Part shown: piece by piece, positions 8,543 to 16,744 of the stretch
Layout: each line of letters opens with the position of its first letter
Position numbering within the stretch: the stretch's first letter is position 1
Assembly (NCBI GenBank): GCA_011051715.1
Contig: DRKP01000063.1
Location: forward strand, 1-43,744
Direction: 5' to 3'
From: Sedimenticola thiotaurini
GTDB lineage: Bacteria > Pseudomonadota > Gammaproteobacteria > Chromatiales > Chromatiaceae
DNA: 43,744 bases
The notes under the pieces: model-generated
The model's database searches: none
Seen by the model: only the letters and a program-made list of their open reading frames with translations
Told to the model about the DNA's origin: nothing
Translations under genes and position numbers: made by a program

Positions 8543-9538
8543 ATGGATCTGGTGTGTCCTGCGGGCAATCTGCCCTCCCTCAAGGCGGCCGTGGACAACG
8601 GCGCCGACGCGGTCTATTTCGGCTTTCGTGACGACACCAACGCGCGCCACTTCGCCGGCCTGAACTTCACTCCGGCGAAGATGGAACAGGGGCTGCGCTA
8701 CGCCCGCGAGCGCGGGGTGAAGCTGTTCCTGGCCCTCAACACCTACCCGCAGCCGTCGGGCTGGGAGCGCTGGCGCAGCGCCGTGGACCGGGCAGCGGAG
8801 CTGGGAGTGGACGCCCTGATCGCCGCCGATATCGGGGTGCTGGACTACGCCGCCGAACATCACCCGGAGCTGAATCTGCACCTGTCGGTGCAGGGATCGG
8901 CGACCAACTACGAGGCATTGCGCTTTTACCACCAGCGCTTCGGCGTACGCCGGGCGGTGATCCCGCGGGTGCTCTCCCTGTCCCAGGTGGAGCACGTGGT
9001 GGCGCACAGTCCGGTGGAGATCGAGGTGTTCGGATTCGGCAGCCTGTGCGTGATGGTGGAAGGGCGCTGCATCCTCTCCTCCTACGCCACCGGTCGCTCC
9101 CCCAACACCTACGGCGCCTGTTCCCCCGCCAGCCACGTGGAGTGGCGGGAGACCCCGGCCGGGCTGGAGACGCGCCTCGGCGGCGTGCTCATCGAGCGCT
9201 GCGGCAGGGGTGAGAACGCCGGCTATCCCACCCTGTGCAAGGGGCGTTTCCAGGTTGGTGGCAACACCTACCACGCCATCGAGGAGCCGACCAGCCTCAA
9301 TACCCTGGAGCTGCTGCCGCAGCTGCGGCAGGCAGGGGTGGCGGCGATCAAGATCGAGGGGCGCCAGCGCAGCCCGGTCTACGTGGCCCAGGTGACCCGG
9401 GTGTGGCGGGCGGCGCTGGATGCCTGTGAAAGGGATCCCGCCGGCTACCGGCCGCAGCCCGAGTGGATGAGCGAGTTGAGCAAGGTGTCGGAGGGGACCC
9501 AGACCACCCTCGGGGCCTACTCCAGGCCCTGGCAGTAG
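8543..9538 (+). CDS. ubiU: UbiU, oxygen-independent ubiquinone hydroxylation subunit (peptidase U32 family)
   Basis: A 331-residue U32-family protein, matching E. coli UbiU (YhbU) in length and motifs: LVCPAGNLPSLKAAV at the start, then DDTNARHFAGLNFT, FGFGSLC, EEPTSLNTLELLP and KIEGRQRSPVYV. With UbiV it forms an iron-sulfur complex that hydroxylates ubiquinone precursors without O2, using prephenate as oxygen donor. Counting from the second of two adjacent ATGs (8543), the candidate [4Fe-4S] cysteines fall at 169, 176, 193 and 232, the positions I recall for the E. coli protein, which is why I chose this start over 8540. GGAG at 8530 serves either. ubiV follows after 16 bases. Confidence 0.95.
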   Translation: MDLVCPAGNLPSLKAAVDNGADAVYFGFRDDTNARHFAGLNFTPAKMEQGLRYARERGVKLFLALNTYPQPSGWERWRSAVDRAAELGVDALIAADIGVLDYAAEHHPELNLHLSVQGSATNYEALRFYHQRFGVRRAVIPRVLSLSQVEHVVAHSPVEIEVFGFGSLCVMVEGRCILSSYATGRSPNTYGACSPASHVEWRETPAGLETRLGGVLIERCGRGENAGYPTLCKGRFQVGGNTYHAIEEPTSLNTLELLPQLRQAGVAAIKIEGRQRSPVYVAQVTRVWRAALDACERDPAGYRPQPEWMSELSKVSEGTQTTLGAYSRPWQ

Positions 9539-9554
9539 GCGGAGGGGTGACGTC

Positions 9555-10460
9555 ATGAGGCTCTCGCTGGGACCGCTGCTCTACTACTGGCCGAAAGAGG
9601 AGACGCTGGCCTTCTACGACCGCATCGCCGAATCCCCGGTGGAGATCGTCTATCTCGGCGAGACGGTCTGTTCCAAGCGCACCCTGTTGCGGCTGGACGA
9701 CTGGCTGGCCCTGGCCGAACGCCTGGCCGCGGCGGGCAAGGAGGTGGTGCTCTCCACCCTGGCCCTGCTGGAGTCGGAGGCGGAGCTGAAGCGGTTGCGG
9801 CGCATCTGCGGCGACGGCCGCTTCCTGGTGGAGGCCAACGACATGGGAGCGGTGCAGCTGCTGGCGGGGCGGCCGTTCGTCGCCGGCCACAGCGTCAATA
9901 TCTACAACGGTCGCACCCTGGGACTGCTGGCGCGGGAGGGGTTGAGACGCTGGGTGTTCCCGCTCGAGCTGTCGGCCGAAACCCTGGCGGAGCTGCAGCG
10001 GCAGCGGCCGGAGGGGGTGGAGACCGAAGTGCTCGCCTGGGGGCGCCTGCCGCTGGCCTACTCCGCCCGCTGCTTTACCGCCCGGGCCCACAATCTGCCC
10101 AAGGACGACTGCCAGTACCGCTGCCTGGACTATCCCGACGGACTCACCCTGTCGGCCCAGGACGAGACCCGCTTCCTGGCCCTGAACGGTATCCAGACCC
10201 AGTCGGCCCGGACCTTCAACCTGGTCACGGAGATGGATCGCATGCGGGAACTGGGGGTGGACGTGGTGCGCATCAGCCCCCAGTCACTGAAGACGGAGAC
10301 GGTGATCGACCTGTTTCACCGGGTGCTGCAGGGCGATCTGCCGGCGGCGGAGGCCGATGCCCGGCTGCGCCGGCTGATGCCGGTGGGGCCCTGTGACGGC
10401 TACTGGCACGGCGGCGCCGGCATGGCCGCCACCGAGGCGGCGGTGCGCTCGATCGGCTGA
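9555..10460 (+). CDS. ubiV: UbiV, partner of UbiU in O2-independent ubiquinone synthesis
   Basis: A 301-residue U32-family protein that pairs with UbiU. The opening SLGPLLYYWPKE and YLGETVCSKR are characteristic of the family. The predicted cluster ligands are C39, then C173, C186 and C190 in RCFTARAHNLPKDDCQYRC, with the same C-x12-C-x3-C spacing as E. coli UbiV. It shares the cytoplasmic hydroxylase role with UbiU. ATG 9555 has GGAGG about 10 bases upstream. The stop at 10460 lies 21 bases from the end of ubiT on the opposite strand, so the two transcripts converge with no visible terminator between them. Confidence 0.95.
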   Translation: MRLSLGPLLYYWPKEETLAFYDRIAESPVEIVYLGETVCSKRTLLRLDDWLALAERLAAAGKEVVLSTLALLESEAELKRLRRICGDGRFLVEANDMGAVQLLAGRPFVAGHSVNIYNGRTLGLLAREGLRRWVFPLELSAETLAELQRQRPEGVETEVLAWGRLPLAYSARCFTARAHNLPKDDCQYRCLDYPDGLTLSAQDETRFLALNGIQTQSARTFNLVTEMDRMRELGVDVVRISPQSLKTETVIDLFHRVLQGDLPAAEADARLRRLMPVGPCDGYWHGGAGMAATEAAVRSIG

Positions 10461-10481
10461 GTCCCGGCAGGAGCCGGCCGC

Positions 10482-10976
10482 TCAGGTCCGGTTCAGCCTG
10501 CCCACCACGTCGGTGGCGCCGTTGAGCAGCTTCAGCAACGGCCCCAGGCGCTGGTCAAGCTCCAGGGAGTCGAGGAAGTTCTTCACGTAGAGCCCCAGTT
10601 CGGTATCGCCGCCGAGCCGGAGGCGGCGGTTGAAGAACAGGGTGTCGGCATCCTCCCGCCGGGTGGCGAGCAGCAGGAAATCATGGACGCCGCCCTGGAT
10701 CTCGAGATCGAACGGGCGGGCGCCGTCCGCCGCCTGCAGCCGGTTCCCCTCCAGGGTCAGGTGGTAGGCGAGGCGGGCATCGGTCACCCCGATCCGCATC
10801 ACCCGGCCCTCCAGGAAGTCCAGTTCACCCTCGGCCAGCTCCGGCGCGAACAGGCGGTTCAGCACCCGCGCCATCACCGCGCTGTGGGTCCGCACCGGAA
10901 TCAGCCCCAGGGGCAGGGACAGGGGGCCGGGGAAGGGGGGCAGGGGGGGTGTCGGGAGGCGCAGGGAACGGAGCAT
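10482..10976 (-). CDS. ubiT: UbiT, SCP2-domain accessory factor of O2-independent ubiquinone synthesis
   Basis: A 164-residue SCP2 sterol-carrier-like protein. The N-terminal block (GLIPVRTHSAVMARVLNRLF) and the late GDTELGLYVKNFLDSLEL are family hallmarks of UbiT (YhbT). It is thought to bind hydrophobic quinone intermediates and, with UbiUV, to support ubiquinone synthesis without oxygen. Here it is convergent with ubiUV and lies 161 bases downstream of cysG on the same strand. A TTGACA hexamer (minus strand, 11044-11039) could be the -35 of its own promoter, but the matching -10 is weak. I see no FNR box in this gap. Confidence 0.92.
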   Translation of the reverse strand: MLRSLRLPTPPLPPFPGPLSLPLGLIPVRTHSAVMARVLNRLFAPELAEGELDFLEGRVMRIGVTDARLAYHLTLEGNRLQAADGARPFDLEIQGGVHDFLLLATRREDADTLFFNRRLRLGGDTELGLYVKNFLDSLELDQRLGPLLKLLNGATDVVGRLNRT

Positions 10977-11137
10977 GTCGGGTATACCAGCGGAATGGAA
11001 GCGGGATGGCCGCCTATCCTCGGAAATGCCGGGGTTTCTGTCAACCGGCGGCAGCGGCTGTAGGGACGGTTCCGGTTGCAGCCGTCACTCCGGCCTGGGC
11101 CGGGATCCAGGGGGACGATCGGTCGCGCAGAGGCCCC

Positions 11138-12562
11138 TCAGGCGTCGGCGCCGGAGGTGGCGCCGTGGGCCGGCTTCTCCGGGGCCCGGTACCAGCTCAG
11201 CTTCTCCTGCAGCTCGACCACCCGGCCGACGATGATCAGGGTGGGCGGCTTCGGCCGTTCCCGCTCGACGATGGCCTGGATGTTCTCCAGGGTGCCGGTG
11301 AACACCTTCTGGTGTTCGGTGGTCCCCTGCTGCACCAGCGCCACCGGCATGTCGGCGGGGACGCCATGGGCGATCAGCTGTTCACAGATCACCGGCAGCC
11401 CCAGCAGGCCCATGTAGAACACCACGGTCTGGTTGGGCTGGGCCAGCTGGTTCCAGTTCAGGTTCATGGTGCCGTCTTTCAGGTGGCCGGTGACGAAGGT
11501 GACCGACTGGGCGTAGTCGCGATGGGTCAGGGGGATGCCGGCGTAGGCGGCGCAGCCGGAGGCGGCGGTGACGGCCGGCACCACCTGGAACGGGATCCCC
11601 TCGGCCGACAGGGTGTCGATCTCCTCGCCACCGCGACCGAAGATGAAGGGGTCGCCCCCCTTCAGCCGCACCACCCGCTTGCCCTCCTTGGCCAGCTTCA
11701 CCAGCAGCTGGTTGATCTCCTCCTGGCGCATGGCGTGGTGGTCCCGCTCCTTGCCGACATAGATACGCTCGGCGTCGCGCCGGGTCATCTCCAGGATCGG
11801 TTCCGCCACCAGCCGGTCGTGCACCACCACGTCCGCCTGCTGCATCAGCCGCAGGGCCCGGAACGAGATCAGGTCCGGATCCCCCGGCCCACCGCCGACC
11901 AGGTAGACCTCCCCCATGCGGCGCTCCGGCGACTCGCTGGCGAGGGCCTGTTCCATCGCCGCCTCCGCCTCCTCCATGTGGCCGGAGAAGACCCGTTCGG
12001 CGACCCCGCCCTCCAGCACCTGTTCCCAGAACCGGCGCCGCTCGGCCGGGCTGGCGAAGCGTTGCTTCACCCGCTCGCGAAAGCGGCTGGCCAGCTCGGC
12101 CAGGCGACCATAGGCGGCGGGGATCAGGGTCTCCAGACGGCTGCGGATCAGCCGCGCCAGCACCGGCGAGGCACCGCCGGTGGAGACCGCCGCCACCACC
12201 GGTGAACGGTCGATGATGGAGGGGACGATGAAGGAGCACAGCGCCGGCTGGTCCACCACGTTCACCGGGATGCGGCGGGCCCCCGCCAGTTCCGACACCC
12301 GGCGGTTGACCGCGGCATCGTCGGTGGCGGCGATCACCAGGTGGGCGTCGTCCAGATCGCCATCCCTGAATCCGCGGGGCAGGTGTGCAATGCCTCCGTC
12401 CCGTGCCAGCCGCTGCAGGGAGTCGCACAGCTCCGGTGCCACCACCTGCACCCGGGCGCCGCATTTCAGCAGCAGGGACACCTTGCGCGCCGCCACCTCA
12501 CCGCCGCCGATCACCAGGCAGGTCCGGTCAGAGACATCGAGGAATACAGGCAGATGATCCAT
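11138..12562 (-). CDS. cysG: siroheme synthase CysG (dehydrogenase/ferrochelatase plus uroporphyrinogen III methyltransferase)
   Basis: A 474-residue two-domain enzyme. The N-terminal 215 residues form the NAD-dependent precorrin-2 dehydrogenase and sirohydrochlorin ferrochelatase, with [14 protein letters not shown] as the dinucleotide-binding loop. The C-terminal 250 are the SAM-dependent methyltransferase, with [11 protein letters not shown] and [16 protein letters not shown]. Together they turn uroporphyrinogen III into siroheme. Siroheme serves sulfite reductases, including reverse-acting DsrAB of sulfur oxidisers, and assimilatory nitrite reductases. The gene is divergent from the sulfur-relay genes across a 177-base gap, which fits a supply role for sulfur metabolism; that link is inferred. 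Confidence 0.97.
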   Translation of the reverse strand: MDHLPVFLDVSDRTCLVIGGGEVAARKVSLLLKCGARVQVVAPELCDSLQRLARDGGIAHLPRGFRDGDLDDAHLVIAATDDAAVNRRVSELAGARRIPVNVVDQPALCSFIVPSIIDRSPVVAAVSTGGASPVLARLIRSRLETLIPAAYGRLAELASRFRERVKQRFASPAERRRFWEQVLEGGVAERVFSGHMEEAEAAMEQALASESPERRMGEVYLVGGGPGDPDLISFRALRLMQQADVVVHDRLVAEPILEMTRRDAERIYVGKERDHHAMRQEEINQLLVKLAKEGKRVVRLKGGDPFIFGRGGEEIDTLSAEGIPFQVVPAVTAASGCAAYAGIPLTHRDYAQSVTFVTGHLKDGTMNLNWNQLAQPNQTVVFYMGLLGLPVICEQLIAHGVPADMPVALVQQGTTEHQKVFTGTLENIQAIVERERPKPPTLIIVGRVVELQEKLSWYRAPEKPAHGATSGADA

Positions 12563-12676
12563 GGGTGAACAGGGCCGGATGGCCAGCGGGGTGGTGGCAA
12601 AGTGCGCGAAACTCTAGCATGGGGTGGTGTGTCGGACAATCGGGCCGCATCCGGCCCGGAATCTTCCCATCGGAGC

Positions 12677-12706
12677 TTGCTTATATTAGCAGGAAAGTAA
12701 TATACT
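12677..12706 (+). promoter_or_regulatory. sigma-70-type promoter of the rhodanese gene
   Basis: TTGCTT (12677-12682) and TATACT (12701-12706) are separated by 18 bases in an AT-rich island within otherwise GC-rich DNA. The expected transcript start is near 12713, about 27 bases before the rhodanese ATG. The core promoter contains a palindrome, described separately. Confidence 0.6.
12682..12704. promoter_or_regulatory. AT-rich palindromic operator inside the rhodanese promoter
   Basis: TATATTA and TAATATA form a perfect 7-bp inverted repeat with a 9-base spacer, filling the space between the -35 and -10 hexamers. A dimeric repressor bound here would block RNA polymerase. AT-rich operators of this geometry are typical of ArsR-type regulators, some of which sense sulfide or persulfide in sulfur-metabolism operons. 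That assignment is inference; no such regulator gene is in the window. Confidence 0.45.
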
Positions 12707-12739
12707 AAAAAACTTGGTTATTATCCGGATACCCGACTT

Positions 12740-13075
12740 ATGAGCGTGGTGAAAGAGATCGATTCGACCCAACTGGAGCAGCGCCTGGCGTCCGGCGACG
12801 ACCTGTATCTGCTGGATATCCGCAGCGATGCGGAGGTGATGCACGGCATGCTGCCCGGTTCCAGCCACCTGCCCATGCACCTGATCCCGGTGCGGATGCA
12901 GGAATTTCCCCGCGACCGCGAGGTGGTCCTCTACTGCCGCAGCGGTGCCCGCTCCTACCATGCCTGCATGTATCTGATGCAGCAGGGTTATGACAATGTC
13001 GTCAATCTGAAGGGGGGGATCATCGACTGGGCGCGCAACGGTTTTCAGGTGATCCCGTTCGCCGCTGCCGGATGA
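12740..13075 (+). CDS. single-domain rhodanese sulfurtransferase
   Basis: A 111-residue single rhodanese domain. The active-site loop is CRSGARS with the persulfide-carrying Cys at position 66, and a DIRS motif (residues 26-29) is where the fold usually has DVR. It is cytoplasmic, as there is no signal peptide. It begins a three-gene sulfur-relay set with tusA and dsrE2, the order known from sulfur oxidisers such as Allochromatium vinosum, where the rhodanese loads sulfane sulfur onto TusA. ATG 12740 follows an AT-rich leader with no strong Shine-Dalgarno. A separate promoter precedes tusA, so the genes may be partly independent. Confidence 0.92.
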   Translation: MSVVKEIDSTQLEQRLASGDDLYLLDIRSDAEVMHGMLPGSSHLPMHLIPVRMQEFPRDREVVLYCRSGARSYHACMYLMQQGYDNVVNLKGGIIDWARNGFQVIPFAAAG

Positions 13076-13126
13076 GCGGCAGATCTCGTCCGCCGGCCCG
13101 GCCCAGTCGTCCACGGCTGAATTGGC

Positions 13127-13155
13127 TTGCGTTTCGGTAACGGTTAGAATATAAG
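13127..13155 (+). promoter_or_regulatory. sigma-70-type promoter of tusA
   Basis: TTGCGT (13127-13132), a 17-base spacer and TATAAG (13150-13155) lie about 50 bases before the tusA start. The -10 matches 5 of 6 consensus bases, the -35 only 3 of 6. The expected start site is near 13162, giving a leader of about 45 bases that ends in a CTGGAGG ribosome-binding site. Confidence 0.5.
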
Positions 13156-13207
13156 ATACGACTGATTTTCCAACACACAACAGCAAGTTTGCTCTGGAGG
13201 TTGCATC

Positions 13208-13438
13208 ATGGCCGATTTCGATCAAGAACTGGACGCCAGCGGACTGAATTGCCCACTGCCGATCCTGCGTGCGAAAAAGACCCTGGCGGGCATGGAGGCA
13301 GGTCAGGTTCTGCATATCATTGCCACTGATCCCGGTTCCGTGAAGGATTTCGAGGCGTTTGCCAAGCAGACCGGCAACGAGCTGATGGAATCCAAGGAGG
13401 AAGGCGGCAAGTTCCACTTCCTGATCAAGAAGGCCTAG
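13208..13438 (+). CDS. tusA: TusA sulfur-carrier protein
   Basis: A 76-residue TusA/SirA-family protein. The signature CPLPILRAKK places the sulfur-carrying Cys at residue 15, and the late DPGSVKDFEAFAKQTGNEL block is typical of the family. It carries sulfur as a cysteine persulfide in the cytoplasm. In dissimilatory sulfur oxidisers it passes sulfur between a rhodanese, DsrE-type proteins and DsrEFH/DsrC or the sHdr system; in other bacteria it serves tRNA thiolation. The rhd-tusA-dsrE2 context here favours the dissimilatory role. CTGGAGG lies about 8 bases before ATG 13208. A 192-base gap without a gene separates it from dsrE2; a small hairpin (GGGC/GCCC) near 13595 is the only structure I saw there. 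Confidence 0.95.
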   Translation: MADFDQELDASGLNCPLPILRAKKTLAGMEAGQVLHIIATDPGSVKDFEAFAKQTGNELMESKEEGGKFHFLIKKA

Positions 13439-13630
13439 CCGCCCTCGATCTGGAATCGATTCTGACCCGAACTGTCCATGCACGCATGACGCCCGGTTTA
13501 GTCCGTCCCCTGCTTTCACGGAAATCACCCGTCGCTTCTGCCGGTCTTACTGTGAAACCAGCCGGGTCACGCGGCCACCGGCGGAGAGCACCCGGGCTTC
13601 GGGCCCAACTTTCATTGTGAGGAGATTCGG

Positions 13631-14110
13631 ATGGAAGAGAAGAAACTGGCGATAATCGCCACCAAAGGGTCGCTGGACTGGGCCTATCCGCCCTTTATCC
13701 TGTCGTCCACCGCTGCTGCGCTCGGTTACGAAGTGGAGATCTTCTTCACCTTCTACGGTCTGCAGCTGCTGAAGAAGAAGCTGGACCTGGAGGTGACACC
13801 ACTCGGCAATCCGGGCATGCCCATGCCCATGGCCATGGACAAGTGGTTTCCGGTGATCCTCACCGCCCTTCCCGGCATGCAGGCGATGATGACCGGCATG
13901 ATGAAGAAGAAGATGGCGGACAAGGGTGTCGCCAGCCTGGAAGAGCTGCGTGAGCTGTGCCAGGAAGCGGACGTCAAGCTGATCGCCTGCCAGATGACGG
14001 TGGACCTGTTCGACATGAATCCCAGCGACTTCATCGATGGCATCGAGTACGCAGGTGCCGCCCGCTTTTTCGAGTTCGCCGGCGAGAGCGATATCTGCCT
14101 CTACATCTGA
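13631..14110 (+). CDS. dsrE2: DsrE2-type sulfurtransferase (DsrE/DsrF/DrsH-like family)
   Basis: A 159-residue protein of the DsrE/F/H-like superfamily. The N-terminal KLAIIATKGSLDWAYPPFIL, a central Met-rich segment (PGMQAMMTGMMKKK) and cysteines at 110, 120 and 156 match the DsrE2 group; 120 and 156 correspond to the conserved pair I recall from Allochromatium vinosum DsrE2. The Met-rich region is moderately hydrophobic and may associate with the membrane. In sulfur oxidisers this protein accompanies TusA and a rhodanese and is thought to take part in cytoplasmic sulfur transfer. GAGGAG lies about 7 bases before ATG 13631. The gene ends at a strong bidirectional terminator. Confidence 0.9.
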   Translation: MEEKKLAIIATKGSLDWAYPPFILSSTAAALGYEVEIFFTFYGLQLLKKKLDLEVTPLGNPGMPMPMAMDKWFPVILTALPGMQAMMTGMMKKKMADKGVASLEELRELCQEADVKLIACQMTVDLFDMNPSDFIDGIEYAGAARFFEFAGESDICLYI

Positions 14111-14142
14111 ATCCACGGGGCCGGATGGCCTCCGGGAAACGG

Positions 14143-14180
14143 AAAAGCCGCCCCCGGATCTGGTCCGGGGGCGGCTTTTT
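14143..14180. terminator. bidirectional intrinsic terminator between dsrE2 and the FadL gene
   Basis: A perfect 16-bp stem (AAAAGCCGCCCCCGGA pairing with TCCGGGGGCGGCTTTT) with a 5-base loop sits between two convergent genes. The flanking A-run and T-run make it work as a Rho-independent terminator in both directions. Confidence 0.93.
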
Positions 14181-14239
14181 CGTTTCGGGTCGGTCAGGCC
14201 CAGGCGGGTCGGCGTTCCCGCCCGGGCCGACCCGGCCGG

Positions 14240-15514
14240 CTACTGGAACCGGTACTCGACACCGAGGGTGAACAGGAACGCGGAGGCGTTGCTGAATTCA
14301 CCCACCACCGTGGAGGGTGGGTCGAGCCTGCTGTCGCCCGGCGTCAGCGACACCTCGTCCTTGACGTCGTAGAGGATGGCTGCGCCGACGCTGAAGGCGT
14401 CGGAGGCGCGGTAGCGGGTGCCGAGCGAGAACAGCCAGGCATCGGAATCCGGCAGTTCATAGCCGAGATAGGCCTTGGGTACCGGCGTCTCGTCGTAGGC
14501 CAGGCCGCCCATCAGGGTCCATTTCGGATCCAGCTGGTGGGTGATGCCTAGGCGGAACGTGTTGCTGTCGTCCCAATGCTTGGGGATCGGGTCGTCGAAG
14601 CCCTGCACCGGCGGCGGCAGAGTGCTGGCGTAGTTGAAGTCCAGCTCGTCGTAGGCCGACCAGAAGGTGCGCTCATAGACCAGTTCGATGGTGGTTCGCC
14701 CCTGGTTGAAATCGAACGCTGCGGCCAGGTTGAGGGCCGCCGGCAGCGGCAGATCGACGCTGGCGTCCCCCTTGTAGAGGACCGCCGTGGGAGGTGGAAA
14801 GCCGGGGCCGACAATGGCGTCGATGGTGGCATCGCCTTCCTCCGTCATGGTGATCTTGGAGCGGTAGGTCGCCGCCAGGTCGATAGCGTCGGTGGCCTTG
14901 AAGTGGAGTGCCAGGTTGTAGCCGAAGTCCCAGGAATCGCCCTCCATGTCCCGCCCGGCCGGCATCACGAAGGGATTGGCAAACTTGTTGCTGATCACCT
15001 TGCCGCTGCTGTAGAGGATCCGCAGGCCGCCACCGATGGCCAGCCGGTCGTTGAAGCGGTAGCCCGCAGTGGGGTTGATCTCGACCGTCTTCAGGGTGAA
15101 CTCCTGGGCGAATGCGCCATTCATCCCCTCCCAGCGCTTGGAGAGCCCACTGGGGGATACCACCGACACACCGAAGCGGGCATTGCCCACCGCCGGGCTG
15201 ACATAGTGGATGGTCGGAACCAGGAAGTGTTCGGCCTTGGTGGAGTCGGTGTAGGCCGTTCCCAGCGGGTCCTGGCCGGTGAAATCGATGCTGCTCAGCT
15301 TGATGAAGGTGGCATCCACCTCCAGCGATGCCCCGCCCGGGTTGAATACCATGGCGGCCGGATTGTAGTAGGAAGCGTCGGGGCCATGCGCGTTGGCGAC
15401 ATAGGCGCCGGACAGGGCGGTGGAGTTGACGGATTGCTCCGGTATCTTGTAGGCGGCGCCCATGGACTGTGCCGATACGGCGGCCATCGCCAGAAACAGC
15501 GCGCTTTTCTTCAT
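14240..15514 (-). CDS. FadL/OmpP1/TodX-family outer-membrane transport protein
   Basis: A 424-residue outer-membrane beta-barrel of the FadL group, which lets long-chain fatty acids or other hydrophobic compounds diffuse across the outer membrane. It starts with a signal peptide (MKKSALFLAMAAVSAQSMGA), after which YKIPEQSVNSTALSGAYVA and ASYYNPAAM form the N-terminal hatch signature of the family. The sequence ends in ...TLGVEYRFQ, with the C-terminal aromatic residue spacing of outer-membrane barrels. The start at 15514 is chosen over upstream options because it opens directly with the signal peptide and has AGGGGG about 4 bases before it. The substrate is not evident. An AT-rich stretch near 15625-15655 probably holds its promoter. 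Confidence 0.92.
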   Translation of the reverse strand: MKKSALFLAMAAVSAQSMGAAYKIPEQSVNSTALSGAYVANAHGPDASYYNPAAMVFNPGGASLEVDATFIKLSSIDFTGQDPLGTAYTDSTKAEHFLVPTIHYVSPAVGNARFGVSVVSPSGLSKRWEGMNGAFAQEFTLKTVEINPTAGYRFNDRLAIGGGLRILYSSGKVISNKFANPFVMPAGRDMEGDSWDFGYNLALHFKATDAIDLAATYRSKITMTEEGDATIDAIVGPGFPPPTAVLYKGDASVDLPLPAALNLAAAFDFNQGRTTIELVYERTFWSAYDELDFNYASTLPPPVQGFDDPIPKHWDDSNTFRLGITHQLDPKWTLMGGLAYDETPVPKAYLGYELPDSDAWLFSLGTRYRASDAFSVGAAILYDVKDEVSLTPGDSRLDPPSTVVGEFSNASAFLFTLGVEYRFQ

Positions 15515-15720
15515 TTTTCCCCCTGATGATTCAAGAATGGACTGTCGAGCGACAGCTGGTTCGACGATGGCCCGGCCCGGTCGCGGCCGGCGGGCCAATC
15601 GTCGCCCGACCGAAGCTTCCCCGAAAAATAACCCGTAAAATCTAACACTTTGGTCATTCAGGCACAATACGGGTGAGGAATATGGGCGCGGCCGCACGCC
15701 CTGGTGGCAGAGACTTCGCC

Positions 15721-15777
15721 CGGGTGGTTGGCCTTTATTTAGCAAAGTGTGATATAAAACAAACTTATCACCACCCG
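15721..15777. promoter_or_regulatory. probable promoter of the LysR gene, bracketed by an 8-bp inverted repeat
   Basis: A GATATAAA element (15751-15758) within TGTGATATAAAAC, with TTGGCC (15728-15733) at roughly -35 distance, is the best promoter candidate for the LysR gene. It is flanked by CGGGTGGT (15721-15728) and ACCACCCG (15770-15777), an exact inverted repeat 41 bases apart. The repeat could be an autoregulatory site or fold in the leader. The rest of the 15515-15798 gap shows nothing further that I can name. Confidence 0.4.
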
Positions 15778-15798
15778 AGGAAAAACGGGGTCGCTCCC

Positions 15799-16713
15799 AT
15801 GGCAGATCGCAGACTTCAGGTATTTTTCACCGTTGCACGCCTGCTGAGTTTTACCAAGGCCGCAGAGACCCTGCACATGACCCAACCGGCGGTCACCTTC
15901 CAGGTGCGCCAGCTGGAGGAGTATTTCAACACCCGCCTGTTCGACCGGACCCACAACCGCATCAACCTGACCGAGGCCGGCAGCCGGGTCTACACCTATG
16001 CCGAGAAGATCTTCGAACTCTATTCCGAGATGGAGAACTCGGTGCGGGAGATGACCGGGGAGGTGAGCGGCTCACTCACCATCGGCGCCAGTACCACCAT
16101 CGCCGAATACATGCTCCCCTCCCTGCTGGGCGACTTCAAGAAGCAGTACGAGGACATCAACATCCACCTCAAGGTGTCGAATACCGAGGGCATCGTCTCC
16201 ATGGTGGAGAACAACACCATCGACCTGGGAGTGGTGGAGGCCCCCGTGGGCAACAAGAACCTGGTGGTGGAGGAGTGCCGCCCGGATCACCTGGTGGCGA
16301 TCGTGCCGCCGAACCACCCTGAGGCCGGGCGGGAGACCCTCACCTACGAGGACCTGATCAAGTATCCCTTCATCTGCCGCGAGGAGGGCTCCGGCACGCG
16401 GGAGGTGATCAACGACTATCTGAACTCGGTCAGCTCCGGCCCCGATGCCCTCAAGATCTCGATGGAACTGGGCAGCCCCGAGGCGGTGAAGGGGGCGGTG
16501 GAGGCGGGGATGGGGATCTCCGTGGTCTCCCAGGCCACGGTACAGAAGGAGCTGAAGCTGGGCACGCTGGTGGCGATCAACCTGGATCCACCGCTGGACC
16601 GCCCCTTCTCGTTCGTGCACCAGAAGCAGAAGTTCCGGATCCGGGTGATGGACGAGCTGCTCAAGTTCGCCCGCGAGTACTGCCAGACACACCGGGACAT
16701 CGAGGCGTGCTGA
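15799..16713 (+). CDS. LysR-family transcriptional regulator (YeiE/selenium-metabolism-associated type)
   Basis: A 304-residue LysR regulator. The N-terminal winged helix-turn-helix is intact (TKAAETLHMTQPAVTFQVRQLEE), followed by a linker helix and a periplasmic-binding-protein-like effector domain (from GSLTIGASTTIAEYMLP). The effector-domain sequence is of the kind annotated as YeiE-like or selenium-metabolism-associated, though no selenium gene is in view. The ligand is unknown. ATG 15799 gives a start right at the conserved HTH. A longer open frame reaches 15673 but would add 42 unconserved residues. It is divergent from the FadL-type porin, so control of that gene is a natural guess but untested. 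Confidence 0.9.
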   Translation: MADRRLQVFFTVARLLSFTKAAETLHMTQPAVTFQVRQLEEYFNTRLFDRTHNRINLTEAGSRVYTYAEKIFELYSEMENSVREMTGEVSGSLTIGASTTIAEYMLPSLLGDFKKQYEDINIHLKVSNTEGIVSMVENNTIDLGVVEAPVGNKNLVVEECRPDHLVAIVPPNHPEAGRETLTYEDLIKYPFICREEGSGTREVINDYLNSVSSGPDALKISMELGSPEAVKGAVEAGMGISVVSQATVQKELKLGTLVAINLDPPLDRPFSFVHQKQKFRIRVMDELLKFAREYCQTHRDIEAC

Positions 16714-16744
16714 AGCGGTATCGACCGGGGCAGGATCGCATCCC

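Noticed and set aside
10949-12205. A 418-codon plus-strand frame opposite cysG.
   Set aside because: cysG is unmistakable on the other strand; this frame has low-complexity His/Gln composition and no ribosome-binding site.
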